Assembly (NCBI GenBank): GCA_013141505.1
Contig: JABFQX010000021.1
Coordinates: 1-61,571 of the forward strand
Source of the DNA: Methyloglobulus sp.
GTDB lineage: Bacteria; Pseudomonadota; Gammaproteobacteria; Methylococcales; Methylomonadaceae
DNA length: 61,571 nt
Direction of reading: 5' to 3'
Shown here piece by piece: positions 17,127 through 27,249 of the stretch; within the stretch, counting starts at the first letter, position 1, and each line of letters begins with the position of its first letter. The position numbers were made by a program, and so were the translations under genes. A model generated the notes under the pieces. It searched no databases. It was given only the letters and a program-made list of their open reading frames with translations, and had not been told where the DNA came from.

Positions 17127-17516
17127 CTACCCAAAGACAATAACGCGATCAGCTTCAATTAAGGCTTCCAGCCATTGACCTAAACCGCCAATGCGGAAGC
17201 CGTCTGCCAGATCATTGCCTTGCTTGCCTTGCCGTTCGGCTTCATCGGCGTACAGCAAGCCCCGCCTTTGGGCGGCCGATATACAGACAAGTAGATCAAT
17301 GCGGTGACTGATCGCAAGTTTGCTCCAACACGCCGTAAGTTGGAGTTCATCGTCAGGTGGTGTATTGTGTTTGAAGGCATGGTAAATACCTTCGTGGTAA
17401 AAAAACACCCTGAATACTTCGTGTCCTTGCGCTATTGCCGCGTTAATAAAACGATACGCGCTGTAGCCGCTGTTGGACTGATTGGGACTTGAATTTATTT
17501 GAATGGCGAAACGCAT
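17127..17516 (-). CDS. tusD: Sulfurtransferase TusD/DsrE
   Basis: A 129-residue DsrE-fold protein. It starts MRFAIQINSSPNQSNSGYSA and contains the conserved persulfide cysteine in DLLVCISAAQRRGL (Cys78), the active cysteine of TusD. The end LIEADRVIVFG is typical. It accepts sulfur from TusA and works in a complex with TusC and TusB. The order tusD-tusC on the minus strand matches the usual tusBCD operon, minus tusB. Confidence 0.9.
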   Translation of the reverse strand: MRFAIQINSSPNQSNSGYSAYRFINAAIAQGHEVFRVFFYHEGIYHAFKHNTPPDDELQLTACWSKLAISHRIDLLVCISAAQRRGLLYADEAERQGKQGNDLADGFRIGGLGQWLEALIEADRVIVFG

Positions 17517-17570
17517 TGATAAATCAATTATATTTTAAAAGGCCGAGTCAATAACAAAAGAAATAGGGCT

Positions 17571-18407
17571 TCACAATAATGGAATCTGATAGCCAGAGAT
17601 GATCGCCTTGATTTTTTTTGCATTCGCGACAATTAACCGATCCAGCACCGCTTTTCTTTCTTTGTCGATTTTCCGAACGCCTATGGAAATAGGGAAATCA
17701 AACTGCATGCCGGGGGTTGATTTCATCGGGATAACGGTATAACTGTTCTTTGGGCTTTGCGAGATGATATAGCCAGCCATCGGCCCCCAGATAATCACCA
17801 TATCAATTTTTTTAGTCTTAAAGTCTTTATCAAGCTGCATGGCGACATTATTCTCATCATCCCCGGACATGGTTTGATAGGGAATGCCATAATCCAGTAA
17901 ACCGCTTTTTTGCAACCAAATAGTGCCGGGGCCTTGGTCAAACATGGCAATTTTAAGTTTTTCCTGCCGTGCTAAAGGCACATTGGTAAGTTGGGCGGCA
18001 TCTTGAGTAATATCGTCCCAACCACGGCCTTTGGCGATGAGCAATACGTAGGTTGAGCGGTAATAAGGTATGGTCGTTTCGGTAAGGTCATAACCTGTCG
18101 GTAAACCCATCACGATGTCGCATTTGAAATCCTTGCTATCGACAGATTTGTCATCGACGGGAGCCATCAAGGTATTGCGAATAAAGCCAATGCGTTGTGG
18201 AAACCAGGTGTATTCCACCGTCTGCTTGAGTTCTTTGGCGAGTAGATCGGCAATTTTGTTTTCAAAGCCATCCTGTTTTTTGCTTGAATAGGGCGGGTTA
18301 AGGGGATCCGCGCAGACTTTGAATTTCCCCCCCGCATTTGTCAGGGTGGTCGACGTTAGCAAGACTATTCCTGCGGACAGCGTGTAAATCAGGGATAGGG
18401 TTTTCAT
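17571..18407 (-). CDS. MoxJ/XoxJ-like quinoprotein dehydrogenase-associated binding protein
   Basis: A 278-residue periplasmic solute-binding-fold protein with a signal peptide (about residues 1-25, ending in TLTNAGG). It shows the family's opening KFKVCADPLNPPYSSKKQDGFE and the FPQRIGFIRNTL and DIVMGLPTGYDLTETT segments. Proteins of this family accompany PQQ methanol or other alcohol dehydrogenases in methylotrophs. They are thought to assist dehydrogenase maturation, and no ligand has been established. No dehydrogenase or cytochrome gene is in the window, so its partner is elsewhere. It is one of the best pointers to a methylotrophic host. Confidence 0.75.
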   Translation of the reverse strand: MKTLSLIYTLSAGIVLLTSTTLTNAGGKFKVCADPLNPPYSSKKQDGFENKIADLLAKELKQTVEYTWFPQRIGFIRNTLMAPVDDKSVDSKDFKCDIVMGLPTGYDLTETTIPYYRSTYVLLIAKGRGWDDITQDAAQLTNVPLARQEKLKIAMFDQGPGTIWLQKSGLLDYGIPYQTMSGDDENNVAMQLDKDFKTKKIDMVIIWGPMAGYIISQSPKNSYTVIPMKSTPGMQFDFPISIGVRKIDKERKAVLDRLIVANAKKIKAIISGYQIPLL

Positions 18408-18571
18408 TAAAACTCCGGGTTTGTAATAGGGATTGTAAGAGCCAGTGCTAATGATTGGCAGTGTACTCGATAAAACTTTATGGCAGGAATATAAAATTAG
18501 GCAAATTTAAGTTGGGATGTCACATAACCGCTATCGGGCAATGTGACCTACAAGAGCATATTTCCATTGCG

Positions 18572-21403
18572 TTAATTTTGAAAAAACCGCTGTAAATACT
18601 TGCCAGTATGGGAAGCTGGATTTTGTGAAATCTCTTTCGGCGTGCCTTCAGCGACGACCAATCCGCCGCCTTCACCACCTTCTGGTCCCATATCAATAAG
18701 CCAATCGGCAGTTTTAATCACATCCAGATTATGTTCGATAACCACTACGGTATTACCGTGATCTCTAAGTGTATGCAATACCTTCAATAGCTGTTTGATG
18801 TCGTGGAAATGCAAGCCGGTGGTGGGTTCGTCGAGGATATACAAGGTTTTGCCGGTATCACGTTTCGATAATTCTTTCGCCAGTTTAACCCGCTGCGCTT
18901 CACCACCGGATAACGTCGTGGCGTTTTGTCCCAGGGTAATGTAACTAAGGCCAACTTCCATTAAAGTTTGCAGCTTGCGTGATAGCGAAGGAATCGCGCT
19001 GAAAAACTCGGCGGCATCTTCTACAGTCATATCCAAGATTTCCGTGATGGATTTACCTTTGTAGCGGATTTCCAATGTTTCCCGGTTGTAGCGCTTGCCC
19101 TTGCAACTGTCGCATTGCACGTAAATGTCGGGCAAGAAGTGCATTTCCACTTTAATCACACCATCGCCTTTACAGGCTTCGCAACGACCACCTTTGACGT
19201 TAAAACTGAAACGCCCCGGCGTGTAACCACGCGAACGCGCTTCGTGGGTAGCCGCGTAGAGTTCGCGAATGGGTGTGAATAATCCAGTATAGGTTGCAGG
19301 ATTTGAGCGCGGCGTACGACCTATTGGGCTTTGGTCAATATCAACCACTTTATCAAAATGATCCAGTCCGTCGATGGCATCGCAAGGTGCGGGGATAAGC
19401 CCGGCGCGGTTAATCAATCGGGCGGCGTGGCAATACAAGGTGTCGTTAACCAGCGTCGATTTTCCTGATCCTGAGACACCCGTCACGCAAGTCAACAAAC
19501 CAACCGGAATTGAAATAGTCACATTTTTCAGGTTGTTGCCGTGGGCGTTGCGGAGGGTGATTTGCTTGTCTTTATCGGCAGGAGTGGTGATTTCTGGCAC
19601 GGCAATAGTGATTTTGCCCGATAAATACTGCCCGGTTAAGGATTCGTCATTCTCAAGAATCGCGTCAAGACTGCCTTGAGCGACGATCTGCCCGCCATGT
19701 ACGCCTGCGCCGGGGCCAATATCAACAATATGGTCGGCAGAACGGATGGCATCTTCGTCATGCTCGACAACGATCACGGTGTTGCCCATATCGCGCAGCC
19801 TGAACAGGGTGCTCAGCAGGCGTTCGTTATCTCGTTGATGCAGGCCGATGGACGGCTCGTCGAGTACATACATCACGCCTACCAAGCCCGCACCGATTTG
19901 GCTGGCAAGCCGGATACGCTGCGCTTCACCGCCGGAAAGGGTGTCGGCGCTGCGGTCTAACGTCAGGTAGTCTAGACCGACATTGACCAAAAATTCCAGG
20001 CGTTCGCGGATTTCCTTGATGATCTTCACGGAGATTTCGCCGCGTTTGCCGGGGAGATTCAGTTCGTTGAAAAATCCTAGCGATTGCCGAATAGGGAGGC
20101 GGGTCAGGTTATGGATGGGCAATTCTTCGATAAATACGTTCCGTGCCGAACTGTTCAACCGTGCGCCATTACACGTCGTGCAGACTTTTTGCGACAGATA
20201 TTTTGCCAGTTCTTCGCGCACCATCTGTGAATCGGTTTCGTGATAACGACGCTCCATGTTGGCAATAACGCCCTCGAAACTGTAGCGCCTTTTGTTGGTT
20301 GTGCCACCGGGATTTAAGAAGTTGAATTCGATGATATCTTTACCGCTGCCATACAAGATAACATCCTGAATTTTAGTGGGCAGCTTGGCATAGGGTGTAT
20401 CAGTCGCGAAACCATAATGTTCCGCCAAAGAGCAGATGATCTGATAGTAGTAAGCATTGCGCTTGTCCCAGCCGCGAATCGCGCCTGCGGCAAGGCTGAT
20501 GTCCGGGTTGTGGATAACCAGCGCCGGATCAAAATGTTGCTTAACCCCTAAACCGTCGCAGGTACTGCAAGCGCCTTTGGGGTTATTGAAAGAAAAAATG
20601 CGCGGTTCCAGTTCGCTCAAGCTGTAACCACAGATCCGGCACGCATAACGCTCGGAAAAAATCAGCTCCGTGTTGCCATTCTCGCTTTCATCCAAACAAA
20701 CCGCAATCGCGATGCCATCAGCAATGCGGAGGGCGGTTTCAAATGATTCTGCCAGACGCAAGGCAATGTCGTTACGGATCTTAAAGCGGTCAACGATCAC
20801 CTCAATGGTATGCTTTTTCTTAGGATCAATCGTGGGCGTGGCATCCAGGTCATAAACGGCGCCATCAATCCGTGCCCGTATAAAACCCTGTGTCCGCAAG
20901 TCATCAAGCAACTGATGGTACTCGCCTTTGCGGGCATTGATGACCGGCGCTATCAGCATCCAGCGCTGCTCTTGTGGCTGCGCCAATAGCGTATCGACCA
21001 TCTGGCTGATGGTCTGGGCTTCCAGTGAGGTCTGATGTTCAGGACAGCGCGGCGTACCGGCGCGGGCATACAGCAAGCGCAGGTAATCGTAAATTTCAGT
21101 AATCGTGCCAACCGTAGAACGCGGATTATGCGATGTCGATTTTTGTTCGATGGAAATCGCCGGCGACAAACCTTCGATATGATCGACATCCGGCTTTTCC
21201 ATCATCGACAAAAACTGCCGTGCATAAGCGGATAAGGATTCCACATATCGGCGTTGGCCTTCGGCATAAATGGTATCAAACGCCAGCGACGATTTCCCCG
21301 AGCCAGACAAGCCGGTAATCACGATCAGCTTGTCACGCGGCAAGTCGATGTCGATGTTTTTCAGGTTGTGGGTACGTGCGCCGCGGATGCTGATGGTGTC
21401 CAT
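18572..21403 (-). CDS. uvrA: Excinuclease ABC subunit A
   Basis: UvrA is the damage-recognition ATPase of nucleotide excision repair. Starting at the ATG at 21403 gives 943 residues beginning [16 protein letters not shown]; an open TTG start eight codons earlier is unlikely. Both ABC modules are intact: Walker [15 protein letters not shown] and [14 protein letters not shown], and signatures [12 protein letters not shown] and [12 protein letters not shown]. The zinc-binding cysteine modules (CRICGYS...CSTCDG and CEACKGDG...CDSCKG) are complete. Length and motifs show an intact gene. Confidence 0.98.
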   Translation of the reverse strand: MDTISIRGARTHNLKNIDIDLPRDKLIVITGLSGSGKSSLAFDTIYAEGQRRYVESLSAYARQFLSMMEKPDVDHIEGLSPAISIEQKSTSHNPRSTVGTITEIYDYLRLLYARAGTPRCPEHQTSLEAQTISQMVDTLLAQPQEQRWMLIAPVINARKGEYHQLLDDLRTQGFIRARIDGAVYDLDATPTIDPKKKHTIEVIVDRFKIRNDIALRLAESFETALRIADGIAIAVCLDESENGNTELIFSERYACRICGYSLSELEPRIFSFNNPKGACSTCDGLGVKQHFDPALVIHNPDISLAAGAIRGWDKRNAYYYQIICSLAEHYGFATDTPYAKLPTKIQDVILYGSGKDIIEFNFLNPGGTTNKRRYSFEGVIANMERRYHETDSQMVREELAKYLSQKVCTTCNGARLNSSARNVFIEELPIHNLTRLPIRQSLGFFNELNLPGKRGEISVKIIKEIRERLEFLVNVGLDYLTLDRSADTLSGGEAQRIRLASQIGAGLVGVMYVLDEPSIGLHQRDNERLLSTLFRLRDMGNTVIVVEHDEDAIRSADHIVDIGPGAGVHGGQIVAQGSLDAILENDESLTGQYLSGKITIAVPEITTPADKDKQITLRNAHGNNLKNVTISIPVGLLTCVTGVSGSGKSTLVNDTLYCHAARLINRAGLIPAPCDAIDGLDHFDKVVDIDQSPIGRTPRSNPATYTGLFTPIRELYAATHEARSRGYTPGRFSFNVKGGRCEACKGDGVIKVEMHFLPDIYVQCDSCKGKRYNRETLEIRYKGKSITEILDMTVEDAAEFFSAIPSLSRKLQTLMEVGLSYITLGQNATTLSGGEAQRVKLAKELSKRDTGKTLYILDEPTTGLHFHDIKQLLKVLHTLRDHGNTVVVIEHNLDVIKTADWLIDMGPEGGEGGGLVVAEGTPKEISQNPASHTGKYLQRFFQN

Positions 21404-21626
21404 TTTTAAATTCGGTAATGAAGGCAATTAAGTAATATACGGTTAAACCCGCGTTAAGACAAATGGCATGGTGTGGTTTGGATTGAGTTTGATTAAACGA
21501 AAGGCTGCCAACAACTTGAAAAATTCAGGCTGTATTCAGGTTGGCTGAGTATGCTGAAAATCGAGTTTCAATACCGCTAAATGTAGCGTATTTAAACTCA
21601 ATGTTATGCGATAGCGCATAATTACA

Positions 21627-21688
21627 GATTCGGTCTTTAAATATTTGAAGTAGTCGAAGGGAAATTAAAACTTCATAAGGCCGGATTC
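21627..21688. repeat. MITE-like repeat, copy 4 (hairpin deleted)
   Basis: This 62-bp stretch has both ends of the element (GATTCGGTCTTTAAATATTT and CTTCATAAGGCCGGATTC) but lacks the central hairpin that other copies carry. It looks like an internal-deletion derivative. The surrounding gap 21404-21825 holds no other gene. Confidence 0.65.
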
Positions 21689-21825
21689 AATAATAACGCG
21701 TTAATCAAGTTTCAAGGAAACTAGAAAATGCCTACATTTTCTGAATCGAAAACCCTATCTAACCATCTGGATATTCATATTTATGTGTTAGTTAAGGTCA
21801 AACAACAGCAAGAATGGAGTCTAAT

Positions 21826-23175
21826 ATGAAACTAAAAAGCAATATCGTCATTTCAACAACTATTGTGATTGCAGCATGGGTTGCTTTAGCTTCAGCGGCA
21901 TCGCCGCCGAATCCTACCGCGAGTGATTTTTCTAACAACACGGCGGGTGGAGCCAATGTATTATTAAAAAATGAAGGCTTTGATAACACAGGCTTCGGCA
22001 GTTCAGCACTTTCTGGCAATACGACAGGCATGGCTAATACCGCTACTGGTTCTGGAGCATTAGCTGCAAATACCGGAGGAATTACAAATACGGCAAACGG
22101 CGCAGGTGCATTGTTACAAAATACTACAGGTTCCGCCAATACGGCTATCGGATCTAATTCCCTTGCCTCGAATACCAAGGGCTATTACAACACAGCAATA
22201 GGTGAAGACACTCTTTTGACAAATACTACAGGTAATTTTAATACTGTAAGCGGGGCAAAAGCACTTTCGGCAAATATTAGTGGGAGTGGTAACGCAACTT
22301 ATGGAGCCTACTCATTGTTGTCTAACATTACAGGCAGATACAATGCCGCTGTTGGATATGGTAGCCTACAAAGCAACACAAAAGGCTCTGTCAATACGGC
22401 TCTGGGAAACCAGTCCCTCATGAATAATATCTCTGGTAGCTACAATATTGCTTTGGGAAATATTGCTGGTATTAATCTCGTGTCAGGTAATCGTAATATC
22501 TATATTGGAAACGAGGGATTAGGAGCAGAATCTTCGACGATTCGTATCGGTAACTCTAGCCAAACCCGAACCTTCATCGCAGGCATTAGGAACAATCAAA
22601 AAACTATCGGTAGCGCAGTTTCCGTTGTGATTGATAGCAATGGTCAGTTGGGTATTTTGCATTCATCTGCTGAGTATAAAACTGATATTCAAAGCATGAA
22701 TGACACAAGCTCGAAGTTGATGCAACTCCGACCAGTAACTTATCACTATAAGGATACCGACAAAAGCGATAAAAACTCACTCGAATACGGCCTGATCGCC
22801 GAAGAAGTCGCCAAGGTCTACCCTGATCTGGTCGCTTACGGTGCGGACGGTAAAATCGAAACCGTGCAATACCACAAGCTGACACCGATGCTGCTCAATG
22901 AAGTGCAACGGATGAATCGCTCATTAGACGCAGATAATTTGAAGATAAGCAAACAGGACAAGCAGTTAACAACCGCACATCAGCTCATTCAACAGCAAGC
23001 GCAAGAGATTGTGGGCTTAAAACAGCAAGCGGATAAAGTTGCCAGCCTGGAGCAGCAAGTGACCGCCCTGAAAACCCAAGGACAAGCCATTGCTGCGTTA
23101 ACATCGCGGCTTTCGCGTATGGAAGCTAACCAGTCGGTAGGTTTGTTGGAAGCGGGTACACGGCTATCGAATTAA
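21826..23175 (+). CDS. Secreted repeat protein with C-terminal S74 (endosialidase chaperone) domain
   Basis: A 449-residue protein; GGAG ahead of the ATG at 21826 fixes the start. A signal peptide (residues 1-25) is followed by about ten degenerate 17-residue repeats of the form xxNTAxGxxALxxNTxG, which predict a beta-helical or trimeric fibre. From about residue 280 comes a peptidase S74 domain (SSAEYKTDIQSM, LRPVTYHYKD, EYGLIAEEVAKVYPDLV). In phage fibres this domain trimerises the stalk and then cuts itself off. A C-terminal coiled coil (residues 365-440) follows. It is probably a surface fibre rather than phage debris, since no phage genes adjoin. Confidence 0.8.
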   Translation: MKLKSNIVISTTIVIAAWVALASAASPPNPTASDFSNNTAGGANVLLKNEGFDNTGFGSSALSGNTTGMANTATGSGALAANTGGITNTANGAGALLQNTTGSANTAIGSNSLASNTKGYYNTAIGEDTLLTNTTGNFNTVSGAKALSANISGSGNATYGAYSLLSNITGRYNAAVGYGSLQSNTKGSVNTALGNQSLMNNISGSYNIALGNIAGINLVSGNRNIYIGNEGLGAESSTIRIGNSSQTRTFIAGIRNNQKTIGSAVSVVIDSNGQLGILHSSAEYKTDIQSMNDTSSKLMQLRPVTYHYKDTDKSDKNSLEYGLIAEEVAKVYPDLVAYGADGKIETVQYHKLTPMLLNEVQRMNRSLDADNLKISKQDKQLTTAHQLIQQQAQEIVGLKQQADKVASLEQQVTALKTQGQAIAALTSRLSRMEANQSVGLLEAGTRLSN

Positions 23176-23202
23176 AAGTCTTACGTCTTTTCACTATTAC
23201 GG

Positions 23203-23229
23203 CGACAGGTGATGATTTTTCACCTGTCG
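23203..23229 (+). terminator. Hairpin terminator after the S74 protein gene
   Basis: CGACAGGTG and CACCTGTCG form a perfect 9-bp stem, 27 bp after the stop codon of the S74 protein gene, followed by GTTTAAG. Confidence 0.65.
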
Positions 23230-23421
23230 TTTAAGTTCATGTATAACAATGAATTTTGTAGCATGGGCAGTTAACGGTGTCTTTGTATTTTTGAGGTTAT
23301 AAGCACTTCCCCGATGTTATGTAATCCAAATCCCCATTAATTAGGGGAAAACGATAGTGGTTTAAACCTGATTTTATGATGAACTTGTCGGTTTCATAAC
23401 CTAAAGGCCACAAGTCAAGGT

Positions 23422-23442
23422 CATTTATGCCCTTGAGGGTAC
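23422..23442 (-). repeat. Short dispersed repeat, intergenic copy
   Basis: On the minus strand this reads GTACCCTCAAGGGCATAAATG, another copy of the ACCC-N-AAGGGCATAAA repeat. The flanking TAACCTAAAGG near 23399 is also shared with the copy at 40047-40098. Confidence 0.65.
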
Positions 23443-23468
23443 AAGTGCCGGTGAGTCGAGTCTATTTT

Positions 23469-23496
23469 GGAGTGACAAACCTAGGTTTGTCACTCC
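23469..23496. repeat. Perfect 28-bp palindrome
   Basis: The arms GGAGTGACAAACC and its exact complement meet at a central TA, giving a fully self-complementary 28-bp site in the gap between the S74 gene and epsE. It could be a bidirectional terminator or a repeated palindromic unit. No flanking T-run is present. Confidence 0.75.
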
Positions 23497-23649
23497 GTCT
23501 ATACCAAGTCACAAGTTTAACTCACTACTGGGAAATCCCATCCTAGGTAATGGTACTTACTTGACCGCGCACGAACTATCCCCTAGCATGTGTTCGCAAT
23601 TGATAGCTATAATTCTGGCTATTAAATATGAATTTATAGGCAATTTATT

Positions 23650-23767
23650 GATTCGGCTTTATGGGAAGTATTGCTTTCCCTTCGGCTTCGCTCAGGGTAC
23701 GTTACCGCTGCGTTCCCTGAGCGAAGCCGAAGGGTGTCGCAACTACTAAACATTAAAAGGCCGGATC
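23650..23767. repeat. MITE-like palindromic repeat, copy 2
   Basis: Same architecture as copy 1, with ends GATTCGGCTTTATGGGAAGT and ACATTAAAAGGCCGGATC around a long, almost perfect hairpin whose arms contain CCTTCGGCTTCGCTCAGGG. It lies upstream of epsE. The rest of 23230-23964 has no gene; an ATGGTGTTAATACCAT inverted repeat near 23920 could be an operator for the eps locus. Confidence 0.8.
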
Positions 23768-23964
23768 TATAGCGTTGATCGGATGGTAGTGAAATTCCCG
23801 TCTATACTTGTCGGGTAACGCTCATAGGTCGCTGTTTTTACGTGCTCAATAGGCATTGAGGGCAGGCTTTGGATGCTATAACAATTCATTACAGCTTATT
23901 TGGGTTATATTTTTTTTGATGGTGTTAATACCATTGTTATTTGGGGGTTTTAAAAGTGCGAGTC

Positions 23965-24768
23965 ATGAAGGTTATGCAAAAAATGGTTGCGGTCATTCTG
24001 GGGATTCTTTTTTTGCTTATTGGTCAAGCCAAAATGGCATCCGCTGATTATGCAATAGGTCCCGATGATTCTCTCCGCATAACCGTATATGGTTATGATG
24101 ATATCAAAACCGAAACGCGGGTTTCTGCTGACGGGCGTATTACCTTCCCCTTGGTAGGTGAGGTGCAAGTCGCCGGAAAATCGACCTTTGAGGTAGAGCG
24201 AGAATTGGCTTCGCTGCTGATTAAAGGTGGTTTTATCCTTGATCCGCAAGTCACCGTTATGGTGATGGACTATAAAAGCCAGCAAGTGTCAGTGCTGGGG
24301 CAGGTTGGCAAGCCAGGACGTTATGCACTGGAATCAGCGAGTACCTTGGTGGATCTGATCGCTATGGCCGGCGGTATTACGCCTTTGGGAGATGATAAAG
24401 CCCTGATAGCCCGGAAAAATGCCGCTGGGGAAGTGACCAAACAGGAAATTGATCTGCGGCAAATGCTGGAATCATCTGAAAAAGCACAACTTTTTGCCAT
24501 GCAACAAGGCGATATAGTCTATGTGCCGAAAGCGCCGATGTTTTACATTTATGGTGAGGTGCTCAAGCCAGGTAGTTACCGTATTGAGCCTAAATTGTCG
24601 GTTGCCCAAGCCCTATCGTTGGGCGGTGGTTTAACCCCCCGTGGCACAGAAAGAGGGATTATGGTTAAACGCAGCGATAAAAATGGTAAAATCACCGAAA
24701 TAGACGTTGAATTAAGCGATACGGTACAGAAGGACGATGTTATTTTGGTCGATGAACGCTGGTTTTAA
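23965..24768 (+). CDS. epsE: Polysaccharide export outer-membrane protein, EpsE/Wza type
   Basis: A 267-residue protein beginning at the ATG at 23965 (an upstream TTG frame is unlikely). A signal peptide ending near ASA precedes DYAIGPDDSLRITVYGYDD, the start of the Poly_export domain, followed by two SLBB domains (about residues 97-150 and 183-235) with QVSVLGQVGKPGRY and FYIYGEVLKPGSYRI. Such proteins form the outer-membrane channel for Wzy-dependent polysaccharide. No lipobox cysteine is evident, as in EpsE of methylotroph loci. It heads the operon epsE-epsF-epsG. Confidence 0.88.
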   Translation: MKVMQKMVAVILGILFLLIGQAKMASADYAIGPDDSLRITVYGYDDIKTETRVSADGRITFPLVGEVQVAGKSTFEVERELASLLIKGGFILDPQVTVMVMDYKSQQVSVLGQVGKPGRYALESASTLVDLIAMAGGITPLGDDKALIARKNAAGEVTKQEIDLRQMLESSEKAQLFAMQQGDIVYVPKAPMFYIYGEVLKPGSYRIEPKLSVAQALSLGGGLTPRGTERGIMVKRSDKNGKITEIDVELSDTVQKDDVILVDERWF

Positions 24769-24780
24769 AATAACAACTTT

Positions 24781-26226
24781 ATGAATATTTACCAATTTTT
24801 AACTATTATCTGGTCGCGTAGGTGGTACGCCATACTGCTATTCCTTATAACGGTGTTAACGACAGCTGTCGTGAGCGTAAACTTAGCCAAAAAGTACACT
24901 TCAACCACGGCACTGGTGATAGACCATCGTGGCGCTGATCCTGTAACCGGTGTCGACTTGCCCGCGCAATTGATGCCTGCTTATATGGCAACTCAGGTCG
25001 ATGTTATCGCAAGCCATAATGTCGCGCTCAAAGTCGTCAAGATGCTGAAACTTCAGGATAATCCTGAATTGAAGTTAAAGTATGAAAAAGCAAAAGCCAA
25101 AAGTGCTATCCACGATTGGATTGCCGATTCTCTACTGGAAAATCTGGAAGTGGAGCCGTCTACCACGAGTAGTGTTATCCAGGTGAGTGCTTCTGCTAAT
25201 GATCCGCAACTTGCAGCTGATGTTGCTAATGCCTTTACTCAGGCTTATATACAAACCAACGTGGAAATGATCACCCAGCCAGCTAAACAAAATGCTAAAT
25301 GGTTTGATGAGCAAATGGCGTTTTTCCGTACCCAACTTGAAAAGTCTCAACAGAAGCTATCTGCCTTTCAACAAGAGCATGGCATCGTTGTGGTTGACGA
25401 GAAGCTGGACATTGAAAATACCCGGTTAATTGAATTATCGCATCAGCTTAGTGAAAGTCAGGCGAAAACCTATGAATTATCGTCCAGAAGACAACAACTG
25501 GTAAACAGTGCGGAAAGAGGAATTTCCTATGATTCAATGGAAGAAGTTGTAAATGATCCATTGATTCGTGATTTAAAAACTGATTTAGCCCGGTCAGAAG
25601 CAAAATTGGCTGATATAGCCATGCGGCTTGACAGAAACCACCCACAATATCGTCAGGCTCAAGCCGAAGTGATGAGTTTACGCAATAAAATACGCTCAGA
25701 AACCAAGACAGTATTAAGGGGGATTGAAAGCAACAACTCCTCGTCTAGGCAGCGCGACCAAACTTTAACCAAGGCATTAGCTGAGCAAAAGTCTAAAGTT
25801 TTAAAGCTGAAGCAACAACGTGACGAAGTGGCTGTACTCAATCGTGAGGTAGAAAACGCCCAGAAATCTTACGATAATGCCATGCAGCGTTCGGTGCAAA
25901 CCCGGATGGAAAGCGAAATAAGCCAAACCAATATTGCTGTGCTGAATCACGCTATTGCCCCGGAAAAGCCTGCAAAACCAAAAGTTTTGTTAAATATCAT
26001 CTTATCCATGTTTTTGGGTGGTGTGTTGGGGGTAGGGTTCGCGTTGGTGGCGGAATTTATTGACCGTCGGGTACGTTCCTCGCAGGATGTTTTAGACGCG
26101 TTAGGGTTACCCGTATTAGGGGTTATAACGCCGGTGCAGCAAAAAGGCATGCTGGTGGGTAGGTTATTGCCTTGGTCAAATAAGGCCATTGATTCGACCG
26201 GGCGCTTGTTAAGGAAGTTAGATTAA
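24781..26226 (+). CDS. epsF: Polysaccharide chain-length regulator EpsF (Wzz family)
   Basis: A 481-residue co-polymerase. An N-terminal Wzz domain starts with the first transmembrane helix (residues 13-33), followed by a large periplasmic region rich in coiled coil (about 150-385) and a second transmembrane helix near residues 405-427 before a short cytoplasmic tail (EFIDRRVRSSQDVLDALGLPVLG). It sets chain length and bridges polymerase and export pore. The gene begins 12 bp after epsE, and its TAA shares a base with the epsG ATG (TAATG), so the two are coupled. Confidence 0.9.
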   Translation: MNIYQFLTIIWSRRWYAILLFLITVLTTAVVSVNLAKKYTSTTALVIDHRGADPVTGVDLPAQLMPAYMATQVDVIASHNVALKVVKMLKLQDNPELKLKYEKAKAKSAIHDWIADSLLENLEVEPSTTSSVIQVSASANDPQLAADVANAFTQAYIQTNVEMITQPAKQNAKWFDEQMAFFRTQLEKSQQKLSAFQQEHGIVVVDEKLDIENTRLIELSHQLSESQAKTYELSSRRQQLVNSAERGISYDSMEEVVNDPLIRDLKTDLARSEAKLADIAMRLDRNHPQYRQAQAEVMSLRNKIRSETKTVLRGIESNNSSSRQRDQTLTKALAEQKSKVLKLKQQRDEVAVLNREVENAQKSYDNAMQRSVQTRMESEISQTNIAVLNHAIAPEKPAKPKVLLNIILSMFLGGVLGVGFALVAEFIDRRVRSSQDVLDALGLPVLGVITPVQQKGMLVGRLLPWSNKAIDSTGRLLRKLD

Positions 26227-27122
26227 TGAATATTACCCTCAAAGAAAGGGCTATCGATATAGCTGCATTGGCGTTAGATATAGCGCGATCTTCTGAAAAA
26301 AACCAGACTATTGGTGATTTTTTACAGGCGACCGGAAAGATTTCCCCGGATGATGCCGAACGTATTTTAACTGTCCAGAAAGAGCAGGGTTTGCGTTTTG
26401 GTGATGCAGCCAAAACATTGGGCCTGATAAACGATCAGGACATCCAGCGGGCATTGGCAAATCATTTTGATTTTCCGCTGCTTTTTAATGGCGATGGTGA
26501 ATTTAGCCCGGAATTGATCACCGCTTATCAACCCTTCCATGAGCAAGTTGAAGTATTACGCACAGTATGCAGCCAGCTAATGCTAACTTGGTTTAATGAA
26601 AGCCGAAAAATTTTGACCGTGGTTAGTCCACGTCGCGGTGAAGGGCGTAGTAATGTAGCGGCAAATCTCGCTGTGCTGTTTTCGCAGTTAGGAAGAAAAA
26701 CTTTATTGATTGATGCTGACTTACGTCAGCCTCGGCAGCAACAAATCTTCAGGTTAAATCAAACGCAAGGATTGTCCGATTTGTTGGCGGGACGTAGGGA
26801 TGAGTGGGTGATTGCGCCTATCCTGCATTTTCGTGATTTATCGGTATTGCCCGCAGGCACTAAGCCACCCAATCCATTGGAGCTTATCAGCCGTGACATG
26901 TCCGCCTGTTTAAGCCATCTGGCTGGGCAATATGACGTAATCCTGATAGATACGCCGGCCAATGAGCTGGGTGCTGACAGTCAAGTGTTATCGGCAAAAG
27001 CCGGAGGCGCCTTATATCTGGCACGTCAAAATCATACCCGCTTAGCGGATCTGGCGAAAATGAAAAATCTATTTGAAAGTACCGGTACGGTATCAGTAGG
27101 TTCTGTCGTTACTGACTTTTAA
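26226..27122 (+). CDS. epsG: EpsG-type tyrosine kinase partner of the chain-length regulator
   Basis: A 298-residue cytoplasmic BY-kinase-like ATPase. The N-terminal 100 residues resemble the GspE/MshEN-like domain found in EpsG proteins (ERAIDIAALALD...GDAAKTLGLINDQDIQRALA). The nucleotide site is PRRGEGRSNVAANLAVLFSQ with Walker A' TLLIDADLRQPRQQ and Walker B VILIDTPANE. The P-loop reads GEGRS, with Arg in place of the usual Lys, which is usual in EpsG. There is no C-terminal tyrosine cluster. With EpsF it makes the split kinase/co-polymerase pair. Confidence 0.88.
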   Translation: MNITLKERAIDIAALALDIARSSEKNQTIGDFLQATGKISPDDAERILTVQKEQGLRFGDAAKTLGLINDQDIQRALANHFDFPLLFNGDGEFSPELITAYQPFHEQVEVLRTVCSQLMLTWFNESRKILTVVSPRRGEGRSNVAANLAVLFSQLGRKTLLIDADLRQPRQQQIFRLNQTQGLSDLLAGRRDEWVIAPILHFRDLSVLPAGTKPPNPLELISRDMSACLSHLAGQYDVILIDTPANELGADSQVLSAKAGGALYLARQNHTRLADLAKMKNLFESTGTVSVGSVVTDF

Positions 27123-27181
27123 TTAAGCAAAAAAATAATAATTGATATTTGCCCAAGGTATTTTTTGTTGATGGGTATCAC

Positions 27182-27203
27182 AAGGGGGCATTTTTTGTGC
27201 CCC
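27182..27203 (+). terminator. Hairpin after epsG
   Basis: GGGGGCA pairs with TGCCCC across a T-rich loop, 60 bp after the epsG stop. It may end or attenuate the epsEFG transcript before epsL. Confidence 0.45.
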
Positions 27204-27249
27204 GTATTAATATAATCAAATTACCGCAAAAACTGTGGAATGGTCAGCA

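Noticed and set aside
21900-22500. Regular repeats considered as a CRISPR array
   Set aside because: The period is 51 bp, the repeats are degenerate, the frame is open throughout and the protein pattern xxNTAxGxxALxxNTxG explains it. No cas genes are present.
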